In this document: positions 34,571 through 45,756 of the stretch, one piece after another | How the letters are laid out: each line of letters starts with the position of its first letter | Position numbering within the stretch: the first letter of the stretch is position 1 | Assembly (NCBI GenBank): GCA_030267565.1 | Contig: BRXU01000026.1 | Coordinates: 310,001 to 374,000 of the forward strand | Source: Pleodorina starrii | Lineage: Eukaryota; Chlorophyta; Chlorophyceae; Chlamydomonadales; Volvocaceae | Reading direction: 5' to 3' | DNA: 64,000 nt | Notes under the pieces: model-generated | The model's input: only the letters and a program-made list of their open reading frames with translations | Told to the model about the DNA's origin: nothing | Databases searched by the model: none | Made by a program: the position numbers and the translations under genes

Positions 34571-36570
34571 GTGAGGCAGTTGGCGTAGGCAGTGGTTTGG
34601 CGGAGGACGGGCGTGTGTGTATGTGTGTGCGTGCGAGCCCAGGCTTAGCTGAATGCCTCGGGGGGCCAAAAGAGGCCGGCGTGCCGTGTCGTTTAGGAAC
34701 TAGGAACGAACGAACACACATTATGCCGAATGGACGAGTTAGGTTGGGGTATGTACATGTTGAGTTACGATAGCGGAACGAGGCCTTGGTTGGTTTCGGG
34801 CTTGTGTCTATTTTCCGTACATGTTTTGCGCGCCGTACGTATGCCGTACACGACGAGCTCATAACTCTTGTTGGCAGATGGTATCATCAGCGCGGCGCTG
34901 TTCCTCGCGCGCGGTTCTTGAATGAAGCGCGCTCTCATTACGGCGGCAAATACGGTAGATATATAACAACGGCGTCCGCCCAATGTACAGTGTGACGACC
35001 GGACTTCGTTCACACTCCGTCGCGATGCTGTTTATGTTCCTCGTGCACGCACAGGCTCCATACGTTATGGGCCAATGGATTTTCAAAGGTGTGGAGTCGA
35101 GCCGGTGCTGACATGTCTCCTGGCTACATCAGGCCGCCAGTAGTTCGCCTACCGTATCTACAGGCAGGTGCGTGTTGGCGGACGTTGGCAGGCTGAACAG
35201 GCCGCCGGGACGATGGGAGCGGATCCTTACCTGCCCCTGTAAGAAAAAGGGTCTTTTGTGGTACCGGTATGTTCCGCATCTGTGACATGAATCATTGTCC
35301 GCGTGCCTCTCGGCGTGGCAGCAGCAATAGGGTAGACCCAGTTACACATTTCACTCAGTCCATCCGCATTTACACATTTACAGCAGCACGAGAAAGGATA
35401 TACGGTAAATCCGCCATCAAGGCCGTCATGCCGGAGGGCGGATGGCGGAGGCCGGATGGCATGCCGACATGCAGTCCGCATATCGGCATCACATGGCATG
35501 TGCGACACGACACGACATGCACGACTCGACATGACATGCACGACTCGACATGACATGCACGACATGAAAAACAGGCGCATACCATTTACCAGTAAACTAA
35601 CGCAACCGTGTGAGGCGCTACGCGAAACCTACAGGTCAGTTGAAGACCTCGTACTACCATCGCTCACGCAGGCACACTCATGCACGTATGCATACACCTA
35701 CGCATGGTTTTATCAACAACAGTTCCGCCACCTTAAACCGCGCTCCGGCCTCGACCTACTCACTCCAGCAACCCCGTCCTCGGTCTACGTACACCACCTG
35801 TGCTGGAGAGCATTCGAGCGAGTACGGCGCGCGCCACATAGTCATGCGCCGCCCACGACGGCGGCTACGAATGCTCGCATGTGTGCAAGTCACTTGTCAC
35901 GAGATTAGCTCGCCTAAGGAGTTCTCCATAAATGCATGGACGCGCGTACGGTTAAGTTAATGACCAGGCTGAGCTACATGAGCAGTTCAGGTACCCTGCG
36001 CCATGCATCATCATGTACCGTATCCCTCATTACTGACGTGCGCTACAGGGTCGACCAACACTGCACAGTCCTGTCCTGCAAGCTTGCCTATCCCCTACGT
36101 ATAGACCAGCACCCTCCCTCAATGCTGAGCGGACACCAGGGAGGGTGCTGGTCTGCAGTCGGCAGGCCCGTGAGGTTCTGAGTTGACTTAAGAATGCGCC
36201 AGCGCAGGACCCTAGTGGTCCCTCATTGTAACTCTCGCATCCTACGTAGGGCCCTTGCGGGCATCAAATTGAGCTCGACCCCACACTATCGTCACAGGGT
36301 TCCACGACCTCAGCTGGTTTACTACCGGTATGTAATCCGTCCCTCTCCTGCTTAAACGCGTTAAGACGGCGTTGGCCCCTCCCAGTGATGAGTAGTATTA
36401 ACCTCTTCCATTCAAGCGCGCTCGGTGGGATCGGATGACGCTCACCCCCTCCCCTTATCTTCTTCAACCCCCCTCCCCCCCTTCTCTCCCCCCCAACAAT
36501 AAAATGCCCTACGCCCCCTCCCCCGACCCAAATTTCGCAACCTGCACGCCAAACTCCCCTTCCTCCCCCC
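34571..36570. other. Intergenic region between convergent genes
   Basis: It contains short ACGACTCGACATGACATGC-type tandem repeats at about 35500-35570 and a strong inverted repeat at 36103-36154. No coding frame is convincing on either strand. Confidence 0.55.
36103..36154. repeat. Perfect 17-bp inverted repeat
   Basis: Arms 36103-36119 and 36138-36154 (AGACCAGCACCCTCCCT and its complement) enclose an 18-nt loop. It lies in the intergenic region beyond the GT69 gene's 3' end. Confidence 0.88.
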
Positions 36571-39500
36571 TCACGACGATGACACCGGCGTCCACACCAG
36601 CGTCAACGAGCGCACCACCTTCTCCGCCGTGCCGGCGAACGAGATGAGCCGGTACTTGCCCGCGTGCGCACCGTCGCCGGGGCACGGCGTGGCCCACGCG
36701 TAGCTGGCGTCCTCGTGGTCGGTCACGCCGATGGTCAGATTGCGGCCGGTGCTGGTGGTGAGCACCATGCCAAACACCTCCTTGTTGTCAAAGTACACGA
36801 CAGCGTGGCTGACGCTCTCGCCGGCGCTGAACGCGACAGAGGCGGTGTTGTTCTGCACACCGTGGATCAGCCCCGGCTTGGAGCCGTAGTCAACCTGCAG
36901 GCTCTGCAGCGCGGTGGTGTTGCTGGAGGTAATGCGCGTGATGGGATTCGCGCCAAAGCCGGACAGCGACAGGTCGTCGAAGGCGATGCCGTCGCCGTTG
37001 GCGCCGTAGGGGCCCAGGATGAGGTTGCACGTGGTGGGCCTGGCGGGCGGCGCCGGGCGCTGCTTCAGGCGCTCCAAGAACATGTGCGTGTAGTTGACGG
37101 AGCGCAGGTCGATGACGCGGAACTTCTCCAGGTCGGCCTCCTCGGCGAATTTCTCTGCAAGGGAGAAGGCGGGGCAGGGCAGGGCAGGGCAGGGCAGGGC
37201 AGGGCAGGGCAGGGCAGGGCGGGTCCCGCCGGGGATTTTTATCCCTCAGCTCATCAGCTCTGCAGCCGGCAGCACACAAAAGGAAGAATGCCGGGCGCGG
37301 CCCCACAAGCAACGCAACGGCGCAACGAGTACCCCGGGGCTTCCAAAGTCCTTGCCGTCCGCCCGCACATGACGGCGCAGCGAGACCCGTCAAAAGCATT
37401 CATCCACCCCGATCATCTCCTCCATCTGTTCGCTATCTGATATCAGCGCGGTCCCCAGACCGCCCGAATGGGGCTACACCTCCGTTCCTGGGAGCGCATG
37501 CGCGTGCGCGAAGCTGGAAGCTGGAGCCGGCAGCGGCACATTACTTACTCAGCGGCACCCAAGTCATCTTCATGCAGTCCCGGGTCTCGCTCCACAGGCT
37601 GCGCAGCTGACTCAGCGCACCGCTGCGCTGCACCAAGGGCCACGGCACCTTCGCGCCGACGCCGCCGGGGAGCTTCCCATGGAACTCCTGCCACGGCGTC
37701 CCGAGGGATTTGCGAATGCACAAGCACAGTTTTTACGTTCACTTCTGCAATGCGCAGGCGGCGCTGCGCGCCCATTCGTGATGCGCGTGTGTCGGGTTAG
37801 ACCGGAGACGCTTAGGGCGACAATGGCGAAACATATACCGGTAGACGACAGCAAACCCAACCTCGCTCCGCCCCAAACGCCCATCCCGGCTGGCCGGCCT
37901 CGGCCTGAACGCGTGGTGGACGCAACGCAGACACCACGCACCTTCGTCCAGACCAGGTACGACACGCGTACTGACGGGTCCACGACCACGTTCGTCGCGC
38001 CGAGCCGCCGGTAGTCCTCGCAGAAGAGAGAGCACTCACTGATGTCGTATTCCCCATCGGTTCTAATGGCAGCGCGGAACTTCAGGCCTGGGGGACAGGA
38101 GGACAGCACCCTTTTGTCAGCCCACTGATGGTCCTCCGATGGGCACTCTTGCGCCCGTCCGTCCGTTGACGCATTCCGTTGACCCGCCCCGCAGCCGCGA
38201 GCAGGTAACAGCGGTAAAAGGTTTCTCACCTTTCGACAAGTGGGTCGCGTTGATCACCACCATGCCGTTCCAGCAGCACTTCACCGGGAAGGGCAAGCCG
38301 CGGTGCAGCAGGTCGATCGTGCGAAAGTCGCGCGCAATTGGGTCGGTCTTGATGTACTGCAAACAGCAAACACACAACGAACGAGGCGCAACGGGATGGG
38401 CAACGCTCGCGCTCAAAAGCTCCGTCGAAGAGGAGAGGAGCAGCCACCCGTCAGGAGGAGCAAACGATGCGGGGTCTTAAACTTACCGGGTTGCCTCCAA
38501 TGTCGCGCGACACCCATGTGTCTGCAGCCAACAGCAAAACCTCGTGAGGGAATAAACGCGGCACGCACCGATGTGGGTCAGCCCACCTCGCAGCGCCAAG
38601 GTACCAGGCCACAAACCAACAAGCCCCTCATGGCGCCTAGCTTACCGTAGAACTCGTACCGCGGCTTGATCTTGGCGGCCAGCACCCGGGCGTCAGCCGC
38701 CGCCTGTCGTGCGGACTCCTCCACGTACACCTGCGACAAGTGCTCCACGGCGGCCTCGTACGTCACGACGGCGTTGGCGTCCGCCACGATGGACTGACCC
38801 GACCCGGAACCGCCCGCTGCCTGCATGAGGCGCCGGCGCAGGAAGCGTTGCGTGACGCCGCTGGCGCGACCCTTCTTGTTGCCAATCCACACCTGCGCGG
38901 AGGAGCACACAAAAGGCAGTCAGCAGCGCCTCCGATGGAGTCGCCCGTACGGTCGCTCCAACGTGCCGCAAAGCACGTCGACGACGAGGTTCCGAAACCG
39001 GCGCAGGCCCCACGGACACACACTTGCCCCACACTTGCCTCGAAATCCAACCCGCAGGAGATGTCGGCTTCGTAAGCTGCCAGGCGCAGCATATCCGGGG
39101 CGCAGAAGAACACTGTGGGGACAGCAGTGGGTCGCAACGGCGTTAATGAATGCACGACCCATTTCTGCATGCGCAAATTCGGCGGTTGCGGCCAAGAGCC
39201 TTCCACATAGAAAAACTGTGGAGCACAAGGCAGCAGCGCGCTGGCTGGCCGTGTCATGATGATTGGCATCTGGGAACACTCCGATACCCCCGTCGCACGC
39301 ATTCAGTCCGCTGCAACACGACCCACCATCGTTAATGAAGATGACGTAGTCGTACGTGCCCGGTGGACTGGCGTACACGGGCTCCATGGCGGCATTGCGA
39401 AGGGATGCAAGGTACTGTACGGCAGAAAGGAACAGGCACTGTCAGCGCACCGTCGCGTTACCAGCGCGTCACAAACATGCGTGCGTGGCAATCGACCCAG

Positions 39501-40514
39501 ATCGCTTATAGGCATCCCTGCCTGAAACCGGCCTACCTCGATACGATGCTGTTTGTAAAAGGCTCCGGAGAATGGGTCCATGAGGGTCTGGCGCGTTAGC
39601 AAGCCGTTGATTACAACCGTGTTGGGGATGCCCGCCGCCGTCCACAGCGCCTCCGCAATACGAAGCCACTGAACAGTGCTGTCCTGGCTGCCAGACTCGT
39701 AGATGGAGATGCTTACCGAAGACGTGTAGTCCATCTCGGTGATGTTGTGGAAGTAGGCCCGTTGGACAAGGGGGTCATTCCGTAACAAAAGCGCAAGCCG
39801 CAGGACCTCCAAAATCCAGAACTGCAATCAGATCAGCAGCAGAACTCCAGGCGTTACATTTGGCGCGCAGCACGCGGCGCACTCGAAACCCTGCGTACTT
39901 GCACGGACTCGTGCCGGACCCAATCCACACCCCGCGCGCCCCTCCATTCCACAATATTTGTCTCTGCACGACCCATCCATCCACCCACCGGCATGATGGC
40001 CTCGCACTCGAAAAGGTTGGCCGCAATGATATACTTCAGGGGCCGGGGGGAACCGTGCGGCGTGTTGGGGTGCTCAAGGCACTCAGCGGCTGTCCCCAAC
40101 TCGCGGACTGAGGCGAACAGCTCGATGACAGCTGGCAAATGCGCCTGTGCTGCGGGCGGAATATCCTTGATCAAGTTCAGCGCCCTCTCCAGAGCAACAG
40201 GAGGCAATGTGCATGCTGCTGCTGCGATCGCCTGGGCAACGGCTTCAGGCTCCTTCTGAGACTTTTCGCGAATCGACTTGGCAAGCAACACCAGCCGCTG
40301 TAACTTTTCTGGCCTTTGCAAAGGCGCCTGCGTGGATGCGTCCGGCAAAATTCACCGATAAGGCGCAGGCATCATCATAACTTTACTTCTAGCCATTTCA
40401 TACCATCGGCATGAAGAAGCTCAGATCATCCTCATCCTTTGGGCCATCCTCTGCGCGTAACTGAAGGGCGCTCAACAGAACCAGCGCTGCAAAGACGATG
40501 CTGCGCACGGCCAT
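36571..40514 (-). CDS. CAP59-like GT69 glycosyltransferase with C-terminal jacalin-like domain (11 exons)
   Basis: Exons, 5' to 3': 40514-40404, 40327-39989, 39821-39537, 39414-39327, 39112-39039, 38892-38646, 38521-38487, 38356-38230, 38087-37942, 37687-37549, 37154-36571, giving 724 residues with all phases consistent. The start MAVRS gives a hydrophobic signal segment ending near LQLRA. The GT69 (Cryptococcus CAP59/CMT1-type mannosyltransferase) signature is ordered as FINDVFFCAPDM (about 271-282), CGLDF, YDTWVSRDIGG (380-390), CCWNGMVV (420-427) and SECSLFCED (452-460). An extra segment of about 80 residues separates CGLDF from YDTWV. From about residue 555 a jacalin-like beta-prism follows, with LILGPYGANGDGIAFDD, LQVDYGS, GESVSHAVVYF and YRLISFAG. 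It likely acts in the secretory pathway on glycans. Substrate is unknown. An upstream in-frame Met would add 27 residues. Confidence 0.85.
37172..37220. repeat. GGGCA pentanucleotide array
   Basis: About nine GGGCA units in the last intron of the GT69 gene. Confidence 0.88.
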
Positions 40515-40855
40515 TCCTCTTAAACCACGCCCTAAGGATAATTCTAACGGGAGTCGAACATAAAATGTTATCACAAGTAATTTAAACGTCACCACGCTTA
40601 CTCTGTGAAATAAATGAGGTTAAAGTATCACTGCGGAGGCGGAGCGAACCCCGTGATGTCTAAATACCCCAGCCTACTAGCCCACCAGCCATACACCGCA
40701 CTAATGCTGGGGCATTTCACGTGCACAGAGGTCTCGAATGCCGCGAAAAAAACTGCCAGTGCCGCTGTACAAACCGTAAAAACAGAAATTATAATCGAAG
40801 CATGCACTCTTGGCTTAATCCACCAGCACGATCTCGGCATCGGCAATCTAGCATG

Positions 40856-40901
40856 CATGCTTAATATAAATGTCGCATGCTTAATATAAATGTCGCATGC
40901 C
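40856..40901. repeat. 20-bp direct repeat at the transposon's left flank
   Basis: GCATGCTTAATATAAATGTC occurs twice in tandem plus a partial third copy, directly against the left terminal inverted repeat. The right flank has no matching sequence, so it is not a simple target-site duplication. Confidence 0.75.
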
Positions 40902-41072
40902 CGCAGGAGCCTCTTTTCGGTGGAATAGGGTGAATTCGCGCCGCGGGGAATTAGCGCAAATTCACGCGAATTCGCGCTAATTCAAGCCAGTACTGCCGCC
41001 TGAATTCAAGTACAGCAGCCGACTTAATTCGAGTACAGCAGGAAGTTCTTGCGTACAGCCGCCCGACTTGAC
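40902..41072 (+). repeat. Left terminal inverted repeat
   Basis: Begins CGCAGGAGCCTCTTTTCGG. It contains an internal palindrome around GAATTAGCGC...GCGCTAATTC and two AATTC-AGTACAGCAG-type direct repeats, which are candidate transposase-binding sites. Confidence 0.93.
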
Positions 41073-41212
41073 GTATTATTCAAGTACGTAGTTTAAGTAA
41101 CCCGGAATTCTGTTGAAAGCAATGTCATACTACTAAGCAGGGTAATCACATCGTTAAAATCATTTAGGCATTTTGTACCCGCACTCTGTTTAAGTAAGAA
41201 GTTTCTGATGCC

Positions 41213-41728
41213 ATGAGCGCGAAATCAACCTGTAAGAAACTTGGTGACTGTATACATATAAGCTGCCCAAGTAAAGACGCTCGGAAAATCTCATTCAAAC
41301 TCTGTCACAACACGGTATACTTGGACCGGGTTGAGGGTGTGTGGCCAAAGTCGGAACTCATTCGCGAGGTAGCCAGGGGGATTATAGACTCAACTCCCAC
41401 ATCTAGCCAATTCGTATTTGGAAGAGCAGACGCCAGCTGCGCCGGATACCGGGATAACGACCCAGCATCTTGTTCGGCGCTTGCACACCAGGTCTCGCTG
41501 GGCAAGGATGGTCTCATACTTTATGATCCAGAACTGTTTTGCGGGACCAAAGGGATCAAGCCACGCTGCCCTCGGTGCGCCGAGAAGCAACCCCCCACCG
41601 AGGGCAGCGTAACCCTGGACTCGTGGTCTCCCCAGGCCAGGAGAATGCTCGGATTCCAGGAGGACTTCTGGGTAGTGCCCAGACGCTACCTGTGCAAAGG
41701 TATGTCAATAGGCCGCGGTTGTGGGTAG
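41213..41728 (+). CDS. Transposon-encoded Cys-containing protein (partial or first exon)
   Basis: A 171-codon frame beginning MSAKSTCKKLGDC. It contains C-x2-C at residues 119-122 within GIKPRCPRCAEK, followed by a conserved-looking RRMLGFQEDFWVVPRRYLCKG block. The paired cysteines and the Trp/Arg/Tyr pattern resemble zinc-ribbon modules attached to transposases of large eukaryotic DNA transposons. I cannot name the family. A strong donor AAAG|GTATGT at 41699/41700 suggests the frame really splices after YLCK. No downstream exon was recognised, in line with an internal deletion. Confidence 0.5.
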   Translation: MSAKSTCKKLGDCIHISCPSKDARKISFKLCHNTVYLDRVEGVWPKSELIREVARGIIDSTPTSSQFVFGRADASCAGYRDNDPASCSALAHQVSLGKDGLILYDPELFCGTKGIKPRCPRCAEKQPPTEGSVTLDSWSPQARRMLGFQEDFWVVPRRYLCKGMSIGRGCG

Positions 41729-42127
41729 GCCAATCCCCCAGCGGGTGTGACAAGGGGTACGTGTTGGGGGAAAGGGGTGGGTAGTGTAAGGGTTTAGGAA
41801 CTCAATCCTGATTCCCTGTTGTCTGATTGCCGACAATGCGAGATAGACTGTCGGATTAATTGTGAGGACATCGATTTAGCATCTCGTCTGTTGTCAACAT
41901 GACCAACGAGCTGTCGCACAGGGTCCACGCTGATCAGCATGTGGAGTACCTGAGCATCATATCTCAACTGCGCAACAGAAGTGGGGGGAGTGACAGCGGA
42001 GCGCAGCAGCAGCCGACGCTGCAGTTTCTGTAACACCACACCATCCTGTCGCACCACACCATCCTTTCCTTTTCCCCTCACTGCATATACCTTTTGCACT
42101 GCCCCGCCCTGTATTCTAACCCTGGAG

Positions 42128-42240
42128 CAGGTGTCTGCGGGTGCTGTATATATAGGAGCGGGTGCTGTATATATTATAGCTGGAGCGGGTGCTGTATATA
42201 TTATAGGGTGCTGTATATACTGTAATTTACTGCTATAGGG
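42128..42240. repeat. GGTGCTGTATATATTATAG-type short tandem repeats
   Basis: Four imperfect units of GAGCGGGTGCTGTATATA lie inside the transposon. Confidence 0.8.
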
Positions 42241-43119
42241 TGGCCGTAAGGTCACTAATTTATTTTAGAAAATTTTCAGAAATTGAATTCCGGAAAACAC
42301 GAATTTCATCATAATTTTAATTCCTTTTTCAAAATTGAACTTATTTCGCGGCTGGCCAAAAAAACGATTTTCGCCGCCGCGTGACCTGAAAGGGATCGAA
42401 AAAACGATTCACGGAGTTAAAGCATGATGACCCTATACTAGTTGGTGATCCTATACTAGGCATACTAGTTGATGAGCAAGTTTGCGCCGCACAAGGTAGT
42501 CTTACCTTATTCGGTTGTTACACACAGCAACGAATTCCAACATTGAAGAGGGAGTCAGAGACTGCACTGAATCAACGGTGAATAAATGCTTTCAAATATG
42601 TTAAAGCATCATCGCTCATAAATTGCCCTCGCAATGTCGCAGGAATCATCTGTCTTTTAGCGATCACAACGGTCTGTTAGCGACCATAATGGTCGGATTT
42701 CTTTACGGGATAAAGTATCGTATAATACAGAGCTTGTCTAGTCAAGTTATCACTTCAGAAACGAACGCAGACTACAGAAGTGAGTAGGTGACCGAACGTT
42801 GACCAACTAAAGCTACGAAGGCAATAGGTCATTGTAAATGTAATGGTAATTGGTCAAGAATACAGTGAAATTAGCTTGCAAATCATTAGCACTTCCAATA
42901 TGTTAGGGTCGGCTATAACAGCTCAATGCTACAGCATGCCGTACGGCCGCTTAATAGCGCACCCGGGGGCGCCGGGCAGGGAAGTAAGAGCAAGGGCAGT
43001 AAATATAGCTCACGAGCATACAGCACATCTACGAACTAAAAGCGGACGGTCATAATTGAGTCCAGTTGGTAATTAGCACAGGACGTCCATTTGGTAATGA
43101 GCACAGTTCTACTCCCATG

Positions 43120-44233
43120 CCCCGGCGTCGCCCCGCCGTTTTGCTGACATCCTAGGATGTGTATTCGTATTACGGGGCTGTGGATATGATCGGCGCAATA
43201 AGCGGTGGCCTAGCCAGGTCAGGAGAGCCATTCGCACCCAACACACACCCACCTGTGACACCACTCCTGCGCCAAGGCACTTGGCCCCCGATTTCGGACG
43301 GCCCCGGCGTCGCCCCGCCGTTTTGCTGACATCCTAGGATGTGTATTCGTATTACGGGGCTGTGGATATGATCGGCGCAATAAGCGGTGGCCTAGCCAGG
43401 TCAGGAGAGCCATTCGCACCCAACACACACCCACCTGTGACACCACTCCTGCGCCAAGGCACTTGGCCCCCGATTTCGGACGGCCCCGGCGTTGCCCCGC
43501 CGCTTTGCTGACATCCTAGGATGTGTATTCGTATTACGGGGCTGTGGATATGATCGGCACAATAAGCGGTGGCCTAGCCAGGTCAGGAGAGCCATTCGCA
43601 CCCAACACACACCCACCTGTGACACCACTCCTGCGCCAAGGCACTTGGCCCCCGATTTCGGACGGCCCCGGCGTCGCCCCGCCGTTTTGCTGACATCCTA
43701 GGATGTGTATTCGTATTACGGGGCTGTGGATATGATCGGCGCAATAAGCGGTGGCCTAGCCAGGTCAGGAGAGCCATTCGCACCCAACACACACCCACCT
43801 GTGACACCACTCCTGCGCCAAGGCACTTGGCCCCCGATTTCGGACGGCCCTGTCGTCGCCCCGCCGTTTTGCTGACATCCTAGGATGTGTATTCGTATTA
43901 CGGGGCTGTGGATATGATCGGCACAATAAGCGGTGGCCTAGCCAGGTCAGGAGAGCCATTCGCACCCAACACAACCACCTGTGACACCACTCCTGCGCCA
44001 AGGCACTTGGCCCCCGATTTCAGACGGCCCCGGCGTCGCCCCGCCGTTTTGCTGACATCCTAGGATGTGTATTAGTATTACGGGGCTGTGGATATGATCG
44101 GCGCAATAAGCGGTGCCCTAGCCAGGTCAGGAGAGCCATTCGCACCCAACACACACACACACCTGTGACACCACTCCTGCGCCAATGCACTTGGCCCCCG
44201 ATTTCGGACGGCCCCGGCGTCGCCCCGCCGTTT
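43120..44233. repeat. 182-bp satellite inside the transposon (6 copies plus partial)
   Basis: Units start at 43120, 43302, 43484, 43666, 43848, 44028 and 44212, with only a few substitutions and small indels between copies. The frame of about 75 codons seen in each unit on the minus strand repeats with the satellite and is not taken as a gene. Confidence 0.95.
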
Positions 44234-44693
44234 CTGCATCAGAATCCATCAGTTCTCTCATGCACAACGAGGTTTTGCTTAACCACGAGCAAAAGCCGTA
44301 ACTGTACTGCTGTAGCCTCACGACAGCTCACGACAACCTTGAACCTATTCCATGTATGGTACTGTACTCCATGTATGGTACGATATGGTACGAAACGTAA
44401 CGTCCCCTGCAGGGCTAGACCGGACAAAGCAGAACTAGACGACAACACAAACAAAGAGAAACAACCGAACATGCTCAGGCCACGCCGATGTCATAGGAAG
44501 CACACATGCACACACGGTCGGTTTGTTGAGCCAATGCGAGGCCCACCTGCCCCCAAACAGTCACCACAAAACCCGCCACCCGCTTGATTCGTTACCCGTA
44601 ATCCCCCTCAATCCCTCTCCAGCCCCCAAAGCCGCCCCGGGGCTCCCCAAGCCCCCCCGGCACCCCGCCAAGCCCGGCCACGGCCCCCTACAT

Positions 44694-45590
44694 TCAGCTG
44701 GCCTCCCCTCCCTGGCTGGTGGACTTGCGCTTCTTGGACACTCGCACATCCGTGTTGTTCTTGAAGGGGCAAATGTGCCCCACGATGTGGATGTCCTGTC
44801 CAGTGCGATCACGGCACTCCTGACAGCACTTTTTGATACCTTTACCCCCTCGGCCTGTGTTGGCTTTCTGACCAGCGAAGCATGTTCCTGTCGCCCTGCT
44901 TCCTGGTGCCCTGCGTGGCACTGTCTGCTGCTGCTGCTGTGCTGCTCCCGCCATAAGAACTGCTGCAGCGTTCATAACTGGCGCCGCCGCGCCAGTCCCC
45001 GGCGCCGCCGCGCCAGCCCCCGGCGCCGCCGCGCCAGCCCCCGGCGCCGCCGCGCCAGCCCCCGGCGCCGCCGCGCCAGTCCCCAGCATCGCCGCGCCAG
45101 TCCCCAGCATCGCCGCGCCAGTCCCCAGCATCGCCGCGCCAGTCCCCGGCGCCGCCGCGCCAGCCCCCGGCGCCGCCGCGCCAGTCCCCAGCATCGCCGC
45201 GCCAGTCCCCAGCATCAATGGCCCCGCCCAGCTCATAGACGGCGGCAACTGCGACGCTGCGCCCGCCGCCGGCATAGCCTCACCCGCCACCGGCAGCGCC
45301 TGTGCCATGCCTCCGGCCGCCGCACCAGACTGGTCGTTGAGCACAGAAAGGAGCGTTGGAGCAGTGAATGTGCGTACAACGACATCAGTGACGGCCGATG
45401 CCAGGGTGGTTGCTGCGTAAGGCTGCTTGGCAGTGGCTGCCGAGAGCGCCATGCTGTCCCGCTCAATGAAATCCTTCGTCACATGTCGTGCGTAGCGCCG
45501 CAGATGCGCCTCACGCTTTGGATATAGCGTCTCATAACCGGGAAGTTGCTGCTGAATAGCTTGCGTCACCCGCACATTCCATTCAGTCAA
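44694..45590 (-). CDS. Transposon ORF with heptapeptide repeats and C-terminal Cys/His cluster
   Basis: A 298-codon frame whose ATG is 5 bases from the inner edge of the right inverted repeat, so the repeat could act as its promoter. The N-terminal third (MTEWNVRVTQAIQQQLPGYE...) is ordinary protein sequence with KREAHLRRYARHVTKDFI. The middle is about 11 units of a 7-residue GTGAAML/GAGAAAP repeat. The C-terminus has KKCCQECRDRTGQDIHIVGH and ICPF, which could bind zinc, followed by a basic KKRKS. DNA binding is plausible. The family is unknown to me, and it may be an accessory rather than the transposase. Confidence 0.55.
   Translation of the reverse strand: MTEWNVRVTQAIQQQLPGYETLYPKREAHLRRYARHVTKDFIERDSMALSAATAKQPYAATTLASAVTDVVVRTFTAPTLLSVLNDQSGAAAGGMAQALPVAGEAMPAAGAASQLPPSMSWAGPLMLGTGAAMLGTGAAAPGAGAAAPGTGAAMLGTGAAMLGTGAAMLGTGAAAPGAGAAAPGAGAAAPGAGAAAPGTGAAAPVMNAAAVLMAGAAQQQQQTVPRRAPGSRATGTCFAGQKANTGRGGKGIKKCCQECRDRTGQDIHIVGHICPFKNNTDVRVSKKRKSTSQGGEAS
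44980..45220. repeat. 21-bp coding minisatellite
   Basis: Repeated units of CCCCGGCGCCGCCGCGCCAG and the CCCCAGCATCGCC variant encode the 7-residue repeats of the minus-strand transposon ORF. Confidence 0.9.
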
Positions 45591-45756
45591 GTCGGGCGGC
45601 TGTACGCAAGAACTTCCTGCTGTACTCGAATTAAGTCGGCTGCTGTACTTGAATTCAGGCGGCAGTACTGGCTTGAATTAGCGCGAATTCGCGTGAATTT
45701 GCGCTAATTCCCCGCGGCGCGAATTCACCCTATTCCACCGAAAAGAGGCTCCTGCG
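45586..45756 (-). repeat. Right terminal inverted repeat
   Basis: Exact reverse complement of 40902-41072, ending CTCCTGCG at its outer edge. Confidence 0.93.

Larger units (their letters stand above)
40902..45756. mobile_element. DNA transposon, 4855 bp, perfect 171-bp terminal inverted repeats
   Basis: The ends 40902-41072 and 45586-45756 are identical reverse complements by eye over all 171 bases, which implies a recent insertion or homogenisation. The interior holds a plus-strand Cys-containing ORF near the left end, a minus-strand ORF that starts 5 bases from the right inverted repeat's inner edge, a 182-bp satellite and several AT-rich short repeats. I find no recognisable transposase catalytic domain, so it is probably non-autonomous or internally deleted. 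No target-site duplication is evident. The outer left edge lies 387 bp upstream of the GT69 start codon. Confidence 0.88.

Noticed and set aside
43219..44321. Repeated frames of about 75 codons on the minus strand
   Set aside because: They repeat with the 182-bp satellite, one per unit, and vary only with it.
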